Assembly (NCBI RefSeq): GCF_000759715.1
Contig: NZ_BBLU01000006.1
Span: forward strand, 1-64,000
Source: Demequina mangrovi
GTDB lineage: Bacteria > Actinomycetota > Actinomycetes > Actinomycetales > Demequinaceae
Direction of reading: 5' to 3'
Length of the DNA: 64,000 nt
Shown: piece after piece, positions 25,168 to 34,744 of the stretch
Layout: every line of letters begins with the position of its first letter
Position numbering within the stretch: position 1 is the stretch's first letter
Program-made: the position numbers and the translations under genes
Notes under the pieces: generated by a model
The model's database searches: none
Told to the model about the DNA's origin: nothing
The model's input: the letters and a program-made list of their open reading frames with translations, nothing else

Positions 25168-26865
25168 TCACTCCTCCCGTGCGCGCATGAGCGCGCGCAG
25201 CTCCTCGGCGCGGGCGTACCCGCGCTCCACGGATTCCAGGACCGTGCCCGTCTCCGCGATGACGTTCTGCGGTCCGAGCGCTTCGAGCGCCCCGGTGCGG
25301 TCGAGCAGCGCGCGCAGGCGGGGCTGCACCCCGCAGATCACGAGCCCGACTCCCGCACCGCGCATCTCCGCGGACCTCCGGCCCAGCATCTTGAGGAAGG
25401 TCGCGGAGGGCACGCCGAGCGACCCGCGCACCGAGACGACCAGCGCGGCATCCGTCGCACGCGTCGTGTCCGGCCAGTCCTCGTCGAGCGGCCCGACCTC
25501 GGCGAAGAAGCCGTGGCCCGAGTAATGCAGCACCGTGGTGCGGTGCGAGGGAAGCACGGCGGGCGCATCGTGCACCGTCCACCCGCCGCCCTCGCGTCGC
25601 ACCTCGATCAGCGCGCCCGCGCGGCTGTTCTGCACCGCGGTGAGCATGATCGACAGCGCCGCGCCGATGAAGATCGCCTGCTGGAGCGGCAGCGCCGTGG
25701 TCGCCCCGAACGTCACGATCATCGCGGCGAGCGACGCGGTCGACGTGCGCGCGACCAGCCGGATGTCGGCCATGCGTCCCTCGACGATCTCGGCGCCGAT
25801 GATGAGCATCAGCCCGCCGATGACGGCCATGGGGATCTCGCCCGCGAGCGGCCCGACCAGCAGCACGATGAGCCCGAGCGACAGCCCCGCGAAGATCCCC
25901 GACCACCGCGTCCGCGCGCCGGCGCTCGTCGCCACCCCGGTGCGCGACAGCGAACCGCCGGTCGGCAGCGCCCCGAAGAACCCGCCGGCGACGTTGGCCG
26001 CGCCCTGCGCCACGAAGTCCTTCGATGCATCGGCCTTCGACCCGTCGGGGTTGGCGACCGCCGCGCCGATGCCGGCGGCCTGCGCGAGTGCGACCAGCGC
26101 GACGGCGAGCGCGCCGGTGATGAGCGCCGGGAACGCCTCCAGGTCCGGCAGCGTGAACGGGGGGAGCGACCTCGGCACAGCCGCGATGTCCGCGACCGTC
26201 TCGACGTCGCGGGCGAACAGGAAGGCGACGATGCTCGCGACCACGAGCGCGACGAGCGTGGCCAGGGCGCGGAGCGACCGCACCCGCCTCGCGACGAACC
26301 ACACCGCGACCGTGCCGACCGCGACCGCGACCGTGGGCCCGTCCCAGTCGCCCACATGGACGACCGCCTCCACGAGCCTGCCGACGGTGTTCGACGACGT
26401 CGGGGAGTAGCCCGTGGCATCGTTCACCACCCCCGCCAGGATCTGCACCGCGATGCCCGTGGTGAAGCCCGTCATCACCGCGGTCGAGACGAAGGCCATG
26501 ACGGCGCCCATCCGCAGCAGTCCCATCGCGAGCATGACCAGCCCCACGAGCACGGTGAGCGTCGCGATCCCGCCGATGCCCCCCGGATCGAGCCCGGCGG
26601 CGGCCATGACGCTCTGCGACGTCAGCGCGATCGCGCTCGTCAGGGTGGTCACCATGAGGACGGTGCGGGCGAGCATCGAGCCGACGATGGTGGGCACCAC
26701 CCCCGACCACAGGCCCAGGGGCGCGGCGAAGCCGCCGATGCTCGCGTAGGCCATGCCCTCGGGTATCGAGAACAGGCCCGTCACGAAGCCCGAGGACACG
26801 TCGCTCCACCTCGGCCGGGTGAAGCTCCGCTTCGTGTGCGCAGCGCTCGGCTGCCCACTGGCCAT
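25168..26865 (-). CDS. SulP family anion transporter with STAS domain
   Basis: SulP/SLC26-type transporter (565 aa). The membrane part (about 25-415) has the family motif FSIPEGMAYASIGG in helix 1 and the GGFFGALPTGGSLSRTGV segment near residue 285. The C-terminal STAS domain (about 430-550) contains ALVVSVRGSLGVPSATFLKML. Substrates in the family include sulfate, bicarbonate and dicarboxylates. It is divergent from an alkylsulfatase that releases sulfate, which favours sulfate here; this is inference. Leaderless start with TAGCGT 6 nt upstream. Confidence 0.9.
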   Translation of the reverse strand: MASGQPSAAHTKRSFTRPRWSDVSSGFVTGLFSIPEGMAYASIGGFAAPLGLWSGVVPTIVGSMLARTVLMVTTLTSAIALTSQSVMAAAGLDPGGIGGIATLTVLVGLVMLAMGLLRMGAVMAFVSTAVMTGFTTGIAVQILAGVVNDATGYSPTSSNTVGRLVEAVVHVGDWDGPTVAVAVGTVAVWFVARRVRSLRALATLVALVVASIVAFLFARDVETVADIAAVPRSLPPFTLPDLEAFPALITGALAVALVALAQAAGIGAAVANPDGSKADASKDFVAQGAANVAGGFFGALPTGGSLSRTGVATSAGARTRWSGIFAGLSLGLIVLLVGPLAGEIPMAVIGGLMLIIGAEIVEGRMADIRLVARTSTASLAAMIVTFGATTALPLQQAIFIGAALSIMLTAVQNSRAGALIEVRREGGGWTVHDAPAVLPSHRTTVLHYSGHGFFAEVGPLDEDWPDTTRATDAALVVSVRGSLGVPSATFLKMLGRRSAEMRGAGVGLVICGVQPRLRALLDRTGALEALGPQNVIAETGTVLESVERGYARAEELRALMRAREE

Positions 26866-26871
26866 GCCTTC

Positions 26872-26877
26872 ACGCTA
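26872..26877 (-). promoter_or_regulatory. Leaderless promoter of sulP
   Basis: Minus-strand TAGCGT 6 nt before the ATG at 26865, in a 19-nt block identical to that of the ZIP gene. Confidence 0.6.
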
Positions 26878-26977
26878 GCCCGGTGCGAGGGACGATGCGC
26901 GGCGTGCGGGCTCCGGTTGCGCTGACAGATGCGCGGGTCGACGCTGGAACCGGGTCCCCTCGAAGCCGGAGGCTGCC

Positions 26978-28846
26978 ATGCGCCAGAACGACCCCATCCC
27001 CGCGATCGAGGAGGCGCATCGCCACCACCTCGCGACGCTTCCGTTCGACGACGAGCGGGACTTCGAGGACGCCGACCGCGGCTTCCTCGGCACGCTCGCT
27101 GATCCGGTGATCCGTGACGACGACGGCAAGGTGGTCTGGGACGCGTCGACCTACGACTTCATCGAGGGCGAGGCGCCCACATCGGTGCACCCGAGCCTGT
27201 GGCGGCAGTCGACCCTCGCGGCCCGGCATGGGCTGTTCGAGGTGGTCGAGGGCCTCTACCAGGTGCGAGGTCTGGACCTCTCGGTGATGTCGCTCATCGA
27301 GGGCGACGCCGGCGTGATCGTGGTGGACCCGCTCATCTCCAAGGAGACCGCGGCAGCCGCGCTCGCGCTGTACCGCGAGCACCGGGGCGACCGACCGGTG
27401 ACCGGCATGATCTACACGCACGCGCACCTCGACCACTTCGGCGGTGCGTTGGGCATCGTCAGCGCCGAGGAGGCTGCGGAGCGAGGGCTTCCCATCATCG
27501 TCCCCGAGGGGCTCGTCGGTCACGCCGTCGCGGAGAACGTGTACGCCGGCACCGCGATGGCCCGCCGCGCGGGCTACATGTACGGCGCTGCGCTCGCGCG
27601 CGGGCCGAAGGGTCAGGTGGGCGCCGGGCTCGGGCAGACCACCTCGACAGGCCACCCCGGCATCGTCGTCCCCACGCACGAGGTCACGGCGACGGGCGAG
27701 AAGGTCACGGTCGACGGCGTCGAGCTCGAGTTCCAGATGGCGCCGGGCACCGAGGCGCCCGCGGAGTTCCACTTCCTGGTCCCGCGCTACGCGGCGCTGT
27801 GCATGGCGGAGAACGTCACGCACAACCTCCACAACCTGCTCACGCTGCGCGGCGCGCTCGTGCGCGACCCGAACATCTGGGCGCACTACCTCACGGAGGC
27901 GATCCAGCTCTTCGGCGACCGCGCTGACGTCATGTTCGCCTCGCATCACTGGCCCACCTGGGGTCGCGAGCGGCTGGTCGAGTACATCGGTATTCAGCGG
28001 GACCTCTACAAGTACCTCCACGACCAGACCCTGCGCATGCTCAACAAGGGACTCACGGGCGCGGAGATCGCGGAGGAGATGACGCTGCCACCTGCGCTCG
28101 AGAAGGTGTGGGGCACGCACGGCTACTACGGCTCGGTGTCGCACAACGTCAAGGCGATCTATCAGCGGTACATGGGCTGGTTCGACGGCAACCCCGCGCG
28201 GTTGTGGCCGCACCCGCCGCAGGCTCTGGCGGAGCGCTACGTCGGCGCGATGGGGGGCGTCGACAGGGTGGTCGACCTCGCCCGCACCGCGTACGACGAG
28301 GGTGACCTGCGGTGGGCGGCGACCCTGCTCGACCATGCGGTGTTCGCGGCGCCGGACGATGCTGCGGCGCGCGAGCTGTACGCCGACACCCTCGAGCAGC
28401 TCGCCTACGGCTCGGAGAACGGCACGTGGCGCAGCTTCTTCCTGTCGGGCGCCACGGAGCTGCGGGAAGGCGCGTTCGGCACGCCGACGGCGACGGCCGC
28501 GCCGGATCTGGTCGCCCAGCTCAGCCCCGAGCAGATCTTCGACGCGATCGCGATCACCGTGGACGGGCCGAGTGCGTGGGACCTCGACCTCGCGCTCGAC
28601 GTGGTGCTCACGGACCTCGGCCGGAGGTTCCACCTCACGCTCCGCCACGGGGTGCTCGTCGCCGCCGAGGGCTCGGCCCGCGACGTGCCGCTGACGCTCA
28701 CGCTGACCAAGCCGCGCCTGCTTGCCGTGCTCGCGGGCGACCTCGCGTCGCCGGGCATCACCACCGATGGCGACCCGGTGGTGCTCGAGCGCCTGCTGGG
28801 CGTGCTCGATCCGGGGGATCCCGAATTCGAGATCGTCCTACCGTGA
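26978..28846 (+). CDS. SdsA-type metallo-beta-lactamase-fold alkylsulfatase
   Basis: Alkyl sulfate hydrolase of 622 residues. The metallo-beta-lactamase domain (about 85-330) has THAHLDHFGG, the HxHxDH zinc motif, preceded by IVVDPLIS, and further ligand candidates in FHFLVPRYAALCMAENVTHNLHNL and SHHWPTWG. A helical dimerisation domain (about 335-485, with GWFDGNPARLWPHPP) and a C-terminal SCP2-like domain (about 510-622) follow, the SdsA1/Pseudomonas order. No signal peptide is seen, so it is probably cytoplasmic. A ribosome site (CCGGAGG) precedes the ATG. The divergent SulP gene suggests a sulfate-ester use module. Confidence 0.93.
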   Translation: MRQNDPIPAIEEAHRHHLATLPFDDERDFEDADRGFLGTLADPVIRDDDGKVVWDASTYDFIEGEAPTSVHPSLWRQSTLAARHGLFEVVEGLYQVRGLDLSVMSLIEGDAGVIVVDPLISKETAAAALALYREHRGDRPVTGMIYTHAHLDHFGGALGIVSAEEAAERGLPIIVPEGLVGHAVAENVYAGTAMARRAGYMYGAALARGPKGQVGAGLGQTTSTGHPGIVVPTHEVTATGEKVTVDGVELEFQMAPGTEAPAEFHFLVPRYAALCMAENVTHNLHNLLTLRGALVRDPNIWAHYLTEAIQLFGDRADVMFASHHWPTWGRERLVEYIGIQRDLYKYLHDQTLRMLNKGLTGAEIAEEMTLPPALEKVWGTHGYYGSVSHNVKAIYQRYMGWFDGNPARLWPHPPQALAERYVGAMGGVDRVVDLARTAYDEGDLRWAATLLDHAVFAAPDDAAARELYADTLEQLAYGSENGTWRSFFLSGATELREGAFGTPTATAAPDLVAQLSPEQIFDAIAITVDGPSAWDLDLALDVVLTDLGRRFHLTLRHGVLVAAEGSARDVPLTLTLTKPRLLAVLAGDLASPGITTDGDPVVLERLLGVLDPGDPEFEIVLP

Positions 28847-28859
28847 CGGGCCGCGCATG

Positions 28860-28876
28860 CACCGCCGCCGGCGGTG
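28860..28876 (+). terminator. Hairpin after the alkylsulfatase gene
   Basis: CACCGCC-GCC-GGCGGTG, 7 bp with a 3-nt loop, 14 nt after the stop. No T-run follows. Confidence 0.35.
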
Positions 28877-28931
28877 CTGTCGCGGTCGCGGGGACGATGC
28901 GTTTGACTGGCCCGGAGGGAAGGAGCCGCGC

Positions 28932-29264
28932 ATGGACGTGGAGAACCTCCGAAGCGTCGTGGAGGATCAGCTCGAGCTGGCCCGGGCGGAGTCCAGCGGA
29001 CGTCACTCGGTCACCCTGATGGGCGACCGCGCGAGCGACCTCAGGCAGACGGTGATCGCGCTCGCGGCCGGGCATCGGCTGCACGATCACGAGAGCCCCG
29101 GCGAGGCCACGCTGCAGGTGATCAGCGGCGAGGTGGAGCTCAGCACCGCGACCGGCGCGGCGACGCTCGGCGAGGGCGATTACCTGGTGCTCCCTCCGGA
29201 GCGCCACGGCCTCGAGGCGGTCGCGGACTCCGCGGTGCTCCTCACCGTCGCGACGCGCGCCTGA
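28932..29264 (+). CDS. Small cupin-domain protein
   Basis: Single-domain cupin of 110 residues. The double-stranded beta-helix motifs are partly kept: HDHESPGEATLQVISGEVEL for motif 1 and LVLPPERHGLEAV for motif 2, with His residues likely to bind a metal. Function unknown; such proteins can be sensors or small isomerases. The start follows AAGGAG. A GGACGATGC copy (28892-28900) lies 31 bp upstream. It stands between the sulfatase and dapA. Confidence 0.75.
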   Translation: MDVENLRSVVEDQLELARAESSGRHSVTLMGDRASDLRQTVIALAAGHRLHDHESPGEATLQVISGEVELSTATGAATLGEGDYLVLPPERHGLEAVADSAVLLTVATRA

Positions 29265-29324
29265 TGCCGGGGTGCGCTCGCGCCCGTCGCCGTCGGGTGA
29301 CCGCGAGACACCCCTCGCGCGCGG

Positions 29325-29330
29325 TAGGTT
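29325..29330 (+). promoter_or_regulatory. Leaderless promoter of dapA
   Basis: TAGGTT 7 nt before the ATG at 29338. Confidence 0.55.
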
Positions 29331-29337
29331 GAGTGCC

Positions 29338-30231
29338 ATGACTTCCTCCGCGCGCCCCTTCGGCACTGTGCTGACCGCGATGGTCACCCCGATGCACGAG
29401 GGAGGGGCGCTGGACCTCAAGGCGGCGCAGGATCTCGCACGCTACCTGGTCGCTCACGGCTCGGACGGGCTGGTCCTCTCGGGCACCACCGGCGAGGCCC
29501 CGACCACCCACGCGCCGGAGAAGGTCGACCTGCTCGTGGCGGTCCGCGAGGCGGTGGGCCCGGACGTCACGATCCTCACCGGCGCCGGCTCGAACGACAC
29601 CGCGCACGCCGTGCGCATGGCCGAGCAGGGCGAGGAGGCGGGAGCCGACGGCATCCTCGCCCTCACGCCCTACTACTCCAAGCCCACCCAGGCGGGCGTG
29701 GTCGCGCACTTCCGCGCGATCCTGGGCGCGACCAGCCTGCCCGCGATGCTCTACGACATCCCCGGCCGCACGGCGCTCGCGATCTCGGACGAGTCCTACG
29801 ACGCGCTCGCCGCCCACCCGCGCGTGGTCGCGGTCAAGGACGCCACGGGCGGCGTCGACGCGGCCAAGGAGCGCATCGAGCGCACCGGTCTCGCCTGGTA
29901 CTCGGGCGACGACCCGCTCACCCTCGACTTCCTCCGGGCAGGCGCCGTCGGCGTCGTGTCCGTCTCGTCCCACGTGGTGGGACGGGAGATCGCGGCGATG
30001 ATCGCCGCGCACGAGGCGGGCGACACGGCGCAGGCCGAGCGCCTCCACGAGTCCCTGCTTCCGGTGCACGCGGCCGTCTTCGGCGGCCCGGGCGCCATCA
30101 ACGCGAAGTCCGCGCTGCACTGGCTCGGGGTCATCCCGGGCCGCGCGATGCGGCTTCCCCTGCTTCCCAACCCGCCGGCCGAGCACGATGCGCTGATCGA
30201 GAGCCTCGAGGCCGCCGGCATCCACCCCTGA
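29338..30231 (+). CDS. dapA: 4-hydroxy-tetrahydrodipicolinate synthase
   Basis: DapA (297 aa) condenses pyruvate with aspartate semialdehyde, the first step of the diaminopimelate branch. The Schiff-base Lys is in VVAVKDATGG; the GLVLSGTTGEAPTT motif and the catalytic Tyr of TPYYSKPTQAG are present. The leaderless ATG at 29338 is preferred to the longer open frame from 29272. dapA-rnj is a conserved actinobacterial pair. Confidence 0.96.
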   Translation: MTSSARPFGTVLTAMVTPMHEGGALDLKAAQDLARYLVAHGSDGLVLSGTTGEAPTTHAPEKVDLLVAVREAVGPDVTILTGAGSNDTAHAVRMAEQGEEAGADGILALTPYYSKPTQAGVVAHFRAILGATSLPAMLYDIPGRTALAISDESYDALAAHPRVVAVKDATGGVDAAKERIERTGLAWYSGDDPLTLDFLRAGAVGVVSVSSHVVGREIAAMIAAHEAGDTAQAERLHESLLPVHAAVFGGPGAINAKSALHWLGVIPGRAMRLPLLPNPPAEHDALIESLEAAGIHP

Positions 30232-30241
30232 CGGAGACCGC

Positions 30242-31924
30242 ATGACCTTCAACCCCGACCTGCTCCCGCCCCCGGCGCTCGAACCCGGCACCCTCCGGCT
30301 CGTCCCGCTCGGCGGCCTGGGCGAGGTGGGCCGCAACATGCACGTGCTCGAGCTCGACGGGCGCCTGCTCATCATCGACTGCGGCGTGCTCTTCCCCGAG
30401 GACCACCAGCCCGGCGTGGACCTCATCCTCCCCGACTTCTCGTACATCGAGGACCGTCTCGACGACGTCGAGGCGATCGTGCTCACGCACGGCCACGAGG
30501 ACCACATCGGCGCCGTGCCCTACCTCCTGCGCATGCGCAGGGACATCCCCATCCTCGGCTCGCAGCTCACGCTCGCCTTCGTCGAGGCGAAGCTCCGCGA
30601 GCACCGGATCACCCCCGTGACCCTCGCGGTCAAGGAGGGCCAGCGCGAGAAGCTGGGCCTGTTCGACCTCGAGTTCCTCGCGGTCAACCACTCGATCCCG
30701 GACGCGCTCGCGGTCTTCGTGCGGACCTCCGCCGGCACCGTGCTCAACACCGGCGACTTCAAGATGGACCAGCTGCCGCTCGACGGCCGCATCACGGACC
30801 TGCGCGGCTTCGCGCGTCTCGGCGAGGAGGGCGTCGACCTCTTCCAGGTCGACTCGACCAACGCCGAGGTCCCCGGCTTCACCACCGCCGAGGTCGAGAT
30901 CGGCCCCGTGCTGGACCGCCTCTTCATGCAGGCGACCGGGCGCATCGTGGTCGCCTCCTTCGCGAGCCATGTCCACCGCGTCCAGCAGGTGATCGACGCC
31001 GCGGAGGCGCATAGCCGCAGGGTCGCGTTCGTGGGCCGCTCGATGGTGCGCAACATGGGCATCGCCGCGGACATGGGCTACCTCCGCGTGCCCGACGGCA
31101 TCCTCGTCGACCCGAAGAAGGCCGACGACATGCCCGGCGAGAAGGTCGTCTACATGTCGACCGGCTCGCAGGGCGAGCCGATGGCCGCGCTCAGCCGCAT
31201 GGCGACCGGCGACCACAAGGTCACGGTGGGGGAGGGCGACCTCGTCATCCTCGCCTCGTCGCTCATCCCGGGCAACGAGAACGCGGTGTTCCGCGTCATC
31301 AACGGCCTCATGCGCCTCGGCGCCACGGTGGTCCACCAGGGCAGCGCGCGCGTCCACGTCTCGGGTCACGCGAGCGCGGGCGAGCTGCTCTACTGCTACA
31401 ACGTGCTCCGTCCCAAGAACGTCATGCCGATCCACGGCGAGGTGCGCCACCTGCTCGCGAACGGGCACCTCGCGATCAAGACCGGCATCGCGCACGAGAA
31501 CGTGATGTTCGCGGAGAACGGCACCGTGGTCGACCTCAAGGACGGCGTCGCGCGCGTCGTGGGCGCCGTCGAGGTGCACCACGTCTACGTCGACGGCTCG
31601 TCCGTGGGCGAGATCACCGACGCCGAGCTCAAGGACCGCCGGATCCTCTCGGAGGAGGGCTTCGTGTCCGTCTTCGCGGTGGTCGACTCGAGCAACGGCC
31701 GCGTGGTCTCCGGCCCCGAGGTCCACGCCCGCGGCCTCGCGGAGGACGACTCGGTCTTCGACGTCATCCTGCCCGACATCAAGAAGGCCATCGAGGACGC
31801 CGCCAAGGGCGGCTCGACCGACACGCACCAGCTCCAGCAGGTCGCGCGTCGCGTGCTCGGCCGCTTCGTCGGCACCAAGCTGCGCCGCCGTCCGATGATC
31901 ATCCCGGTGGTCGTCGAGGCGTAG
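30242..31924 (+). CDS. rnj: Ribonuclease J
   Basis: RNase J (560 aa) has endonuclease and 5'-3' exonuclease activity in mRNA decay and rRNA maturation. The beta-CASP metallo-beta-lactamase motif LTHGHEDHIGAVPYLL lies near residue 80, with NTGDFK (near residue 166) and the beta-CASP segment VVASFASHVHRVQQVIDAA. The RNA-binding part ends FVGTKLRRRPMIIPVVVEA. It starts 10 nt after dapA. The window also encodes RNase Y and PNPase, so several main mRNA-decay enzymes are close together. Confidence 0.96.
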   Translation: MTFNPDLLPPPALEPGTLRLVPLGGLGEVGRNMHVLELDGRLLIIDCGVLFPEDHQPGVDLILPDFSYIEDRLDDVEAIVLTHGHEDHIGAVPYLLRMRRDIPILGSQLTLAFVEAKLREHRITPVTLAVKEGQREKLGLFDLEFLAVNHSIPDALAVFVRTSAGTVLNTGDFKMDQLPLDGRITDLRGFARLGEEGVDLFQVDSTNAEVPGFTTAEVEIGPVLDRLFMQATGRIVVASFASHVHRVQQVIDAAEAHSRRVAFVGRSMVRNMGIAADMGYLRVPDGILVDPKKADDMPGEKVVYMSTGSQGEPMAALSRMATGDHKVTVGEGDLVILASSLIPGNENAVFRVINGLMRLGATVVHQGSARVHVSGHASAGELLYCYNVLRPKNVMPIHGEVRHLLANGHLAIKTGIAHENVMFAENGTVVDLKDGVARVVGAVEVHHVYVDGSSVGEITDAELKDRRILSEEGFVSVFAVVDSSNGRVVSGPEVHARGLAEDDSVFDVILPDIKKAIEDAAKGGSTDTHQLQQVARRVLGRFVGTKLRRRPMIIPVVVEA

Positions 31925-31956
31925 CCTCGCGCACGGTCGCGGCGACCTGACGCCGC

Positions 31957-31993
31957 CCCCGCATCGTCCCCTTCGGGTGGGGACGATGCGGGG
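31957..31993 (+). terminator. Strong hairpin after rnj
   Basis: 15 perfect pairs (31957-31971 with 31979-31993) around a 7-nt loop. Each arm contains a GGACGATGC copy, on opposite strands. No T-run follows, as is common in GC-rich actinobacteria. Confidence 0.75.
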
Positions 31994-32034
31994 AGCGCGC
32001 GGGGTGGCGACGCCGTGCCGTCGGCGCCCGCCGC

Positions 32035-32040
32035 TACCGT
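32035..32040 (+). promoter_or_regulatory. Leaderless promoter of ftsK
   Basis: TACCGT 7 nt before the ATG at 32048. Confidence 0.5.
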
Positions 32041-32047
32041 GTGTGCC

Positions 32048-34744
32048 ATGGCACAGACGCGACAATCACGACCCGCGCCGAGGACGCAGCAGGCGAAGCG
32101 CTCCTCGTCGTCGAGCTCGCGCTCGACCGCGCAGGCCAAGCGCCGGCCCCCTGCACTTCTGCGCGGCATCGCCGCGATCGGACGCGGCACCTCGAACGCC
32201 CTCGGCTCGGGCGTGCGCAGCATCGGCCACGGCGCGCGCGACGTGCCGCCGGCCGTGCGCCGCGACGGCATCGCGATCACGCTCGTCATCCTCGCGATCC
32301 TCATCGCGGCGCGCGAGTGGTTCCAGCTGCCCAGCTGGGCCGGCACCGGCATCCACTGGGTGGTCGCGGGCCTGTTCGGCCTGCTCGCGTACGGTGTGCC
32401 GGTGGTGCTCGGCATCATCGCGGTGCGCCTCATGCGCGCTCCGCAGGAGGAGGGCACCAACCACCGCATCACGCTCGGCGCGCTGCTCCTCGCGATCATG
32501 GTGGACGGCATCATCCACATCGCGAAGGACCAGCCGGGCCCGACCGACGGCGCGCAGGGGCTCCAGGACGCCGGTGGCGTGCTCGGGTTCCTCATCGGCA
32601 CGCCGCTGGCCATGCTCGTCACGGTGCCGCTCGCGATCGTGGTGCTCGTGCTCGTCGCGCTGCTCGCGGTGCTCATCATCTTCGGCGTCTCGATGCGCGA
32701 GGCGGCCGCCTGGGTGGGCGAGGTCGCGTCGAAGGTCCGCGCGGACCACGGGGACGGCGGCGAGAGCACGGACAGCGACGAGCTCGACCTGCCCGAGCAT
32801 CGGACGCTCGAGCGCCCCGGCGACACCAAGGTCATCAAGCCGGCCAAGGGCCGCGCCAAGCGCATGCTCGACCGCGCGATCCACGGCGAGCAGCCGGCGG
32901 CGGAGGAGGACTCGCTCGACGCGTACGAGGCCGACGAGGCCTTCGCACAGGCGGCCTCGGTGGAGCGCACCGAGTTCGACGACATCATCGACCCGGACGG
33001 TGCCCACGCCCCGGCCACGGAGGTCATCTCGCCGTACGCGGTCGAGGAGGACGCGCCGTGGGGCGACCCCGAGCCCGCGCCCTGGGACCCGGAGCCCGAG
33101 CCCCAGCAGGCGCCGCAGGACGTCGCGACCCAGCTCATCGAGGTGCAGGAGGACGTGCACGCGCCCGAGGCGACGCACCTCGTCCCGGAGGGCGAGCAGG
33201 GGGTGCTGGAGAACTCGCTGCCCTACGTGCTGCCGTCGCTCGAGATCCTCGCCAAGGGCGCGCCGCACAAGGAGCGCTCCGCGGCCAACGACCGCGTGGT
33301 CGCCTCGCTCACCAACGTGCTCGAGCAGTTCGGCGTCGACGCGGAGGTCACCGGCTTCACGCGCGGACCGACGGTCACGCGCTACGAGGTCGAGCTCGGT
33401 GCGGGCGTCAAGGTCGAGAAGATCACCCAGCTGAGCAAGAACATCGCCTACGCGGTCGCGAGCGCCGACGTGCGCATCCTGTCGCCCATCCCGGGCAAGT
33501 CCGCGATCGGCATCGAGATCCCCAACGTCGACCGCGAGACGGTCGCGCTGGGCGACGTGCTGCGCTCGCAGGTCGCCGCGCGCAACGACCACCCCATGGC
33601 GATCGGCATCGGCAAGGACGTCGAGGGCGGCTACGTCATGGCGAACCTCGCGAAGATGCCCCACCTGCTGGTGGCGGGCGCCACGGGCGCCGGAAAGTCG
33701 TCGTTCGTCAACTCGATGATCACGTCGATCCTCATGCGCGCGACGCCCAACGAGGTCCGCATGGTCCTCGTCGACCCCAAGCGCGTCGAGCTCACCATCT
33801 ACGAGGGCATCCCGCATCTCATCACCCCGATCATCACCGATCCGAAGAAGGCCGCGCAGGCCCTCGAGTGGGTGGTGAAGGAGATGGACATGCGCTACGA
33901 CGACCTGGCGCTGTTCGGGTACAAGCACATCGACGACTTCAACAAGGGCGTCCGGGCCGGCAAGGTCAAGCCGCTGCCCGGCTCCGAGCGCAAGATCAAG
34001 ACGTACCCGTACCTGCTCGTGATCGTCGACGAGCTCGCGGACCTCATGATGGTCGCGCCGCGCGACGTCGAGGAGTCGATCCAGCGCATCACGCAGCTCG
34101 CCCGTGCGGCGGGCATCCACCTGGTGCTCGCGACGCAGCGCCCGTCGGTCGACATCATCACCGGCACCATCAAGGCCAACGTGCCGTCCCGCCTCGCGTT
34201 CGCGACGTCCTCGCTCGCGGACTCCCGCGTGGTGCTCGACACCCCCGGCGCGGAGAAGCTCATCGGTCAGGGCGACGCGCTCTTCCTCCCGATGGGGGAG
34301 AGCAAGCCGATGCGTGCCCAGGGCTCGTGGGTGTCGGAGTCCGAGATCCACGCGGCGGTCGAGCACGCGAAGCGTCAAGCGGATCCCGAGTACCGCGAGG
34401 ACGTGGTCCAGGCGACCACCACGGCCGGAGCCGTGGCGGAGGACATCGGCGACGACCTCGAGGACCTGCTCCAGGCCGCCGAGCTGGTGATCACGACGCA
34501 GCTGGGATCGACCTCGATGCTCCAGCGCAAGCTCAAGATGGGCTTCGCCAAGGCGGGCCGGCTCATGGATCTCCTCGAGACCCGGGAGATCGTCGGACCC
34601 TCCCAGGGGTCGAAGGCTCGTGACGTGTTGGTCACACCTGACGATCTTGCCTCGACTTTGGCTGTTCTCAGGGGTGATGGTGGCGCTACGGTTGGCTCCA
34701 CCCCGACCCCTGAAGCTGAGGACGAGGAATGGGTGGAGTCGTAG
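32048..34744 (+). CDS. ftsK: DNA translocase FtsK/SpoIIIE
   Basis: FtsK (898 aa) pumps chromosomal DNA through the division septum. The N-terminus is basic and Ser-rich, followed by about four membrane helices (residues 75-220), an acidic linker (about 235-400), and the motor: Walker A GATGAGKSSF near residue 545 and Walker B LLVIVDELADLMM near 660. The C-terminal gamma winged helix (TSMLQRKLKMGFAKAGRLMDLL) reads polarity sequences. The in-frame ATG at 32015 would add 11 residues, but the -10 geometry favours 32048. The last 16 bases overlap the next gene. Confidence 0.96.
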   Translation: MAQTRQSRPAPRTQQAKRSSSSSSRSTAQAKRRPPALLRGIAAIGRGTSNALGSGVRSIGHGARDVPPAVRRDGIAITLVILAILIAAREWFQLPSWAGTGIHWVVAGLFGLLAYGVPVVLGIIAVRLMRAPQEEGTNHRITLGALLLAIMVDGIIHIAKDQPGPTDGAQGLQDAGGVLGFLIGTPLAMLVTVPLAIVVLVLVALLAVLIIFGVSMREAAAWVGEVASKVRADHGDGGESTDSDELDLPEHRTLERPGDTKVIKPAKGRAKRMLDRAIHGEQPAAEEDSLDAYEADEAFAQAASVERTEFDDIIDPDGAHAPATEVISPYAVEEDAPWGDPEPAPWDPEPEPQQAPQDVATQLIEVQEDVHAPEATHLVPEGEQGVLENSLPYVLPSLEILAKGAPHKERSAANDRVVASLTNVLEQFGVDAEVTGFTRGPTVTRYEVELGAGVKVEKITQLSKNIAYAVASADVRILSPIPGKSAIGIEIPNVDRETVALGDVLRSQVAARNDHPMAIGIGKDVEGGYVMANLAKMPHLLVAGATGAGKSSFVNSMITSILMRATPNEVRMVLVDPKRVELTIYEGIPHLITPIITDPKKAAQALEWVVKEMDMRYDDLALFGYKHIDDFNKGVRAGKVKPLPGSERKIKTYPYLLVIVDELADLMMVAPRDVEESIQRITQLARAAGIHLVLATQRPSVDIITGTIKANVPSRLAFATSSLADSRVVLDTPGAEKLIGQGDALFLPMGESKPMRAQGSWVSESEIHAAVEHAKRQADPEYREDVVQATTTAGAVAEDIGDDLEDLLQAAELVITTQLGSTSMLQRKLKMGFAKAGRLMDLLETREIVGPSQGSKARDVLVTPDDLASTLAVLRGDGGATVGSTPTPEAEDEEWVES

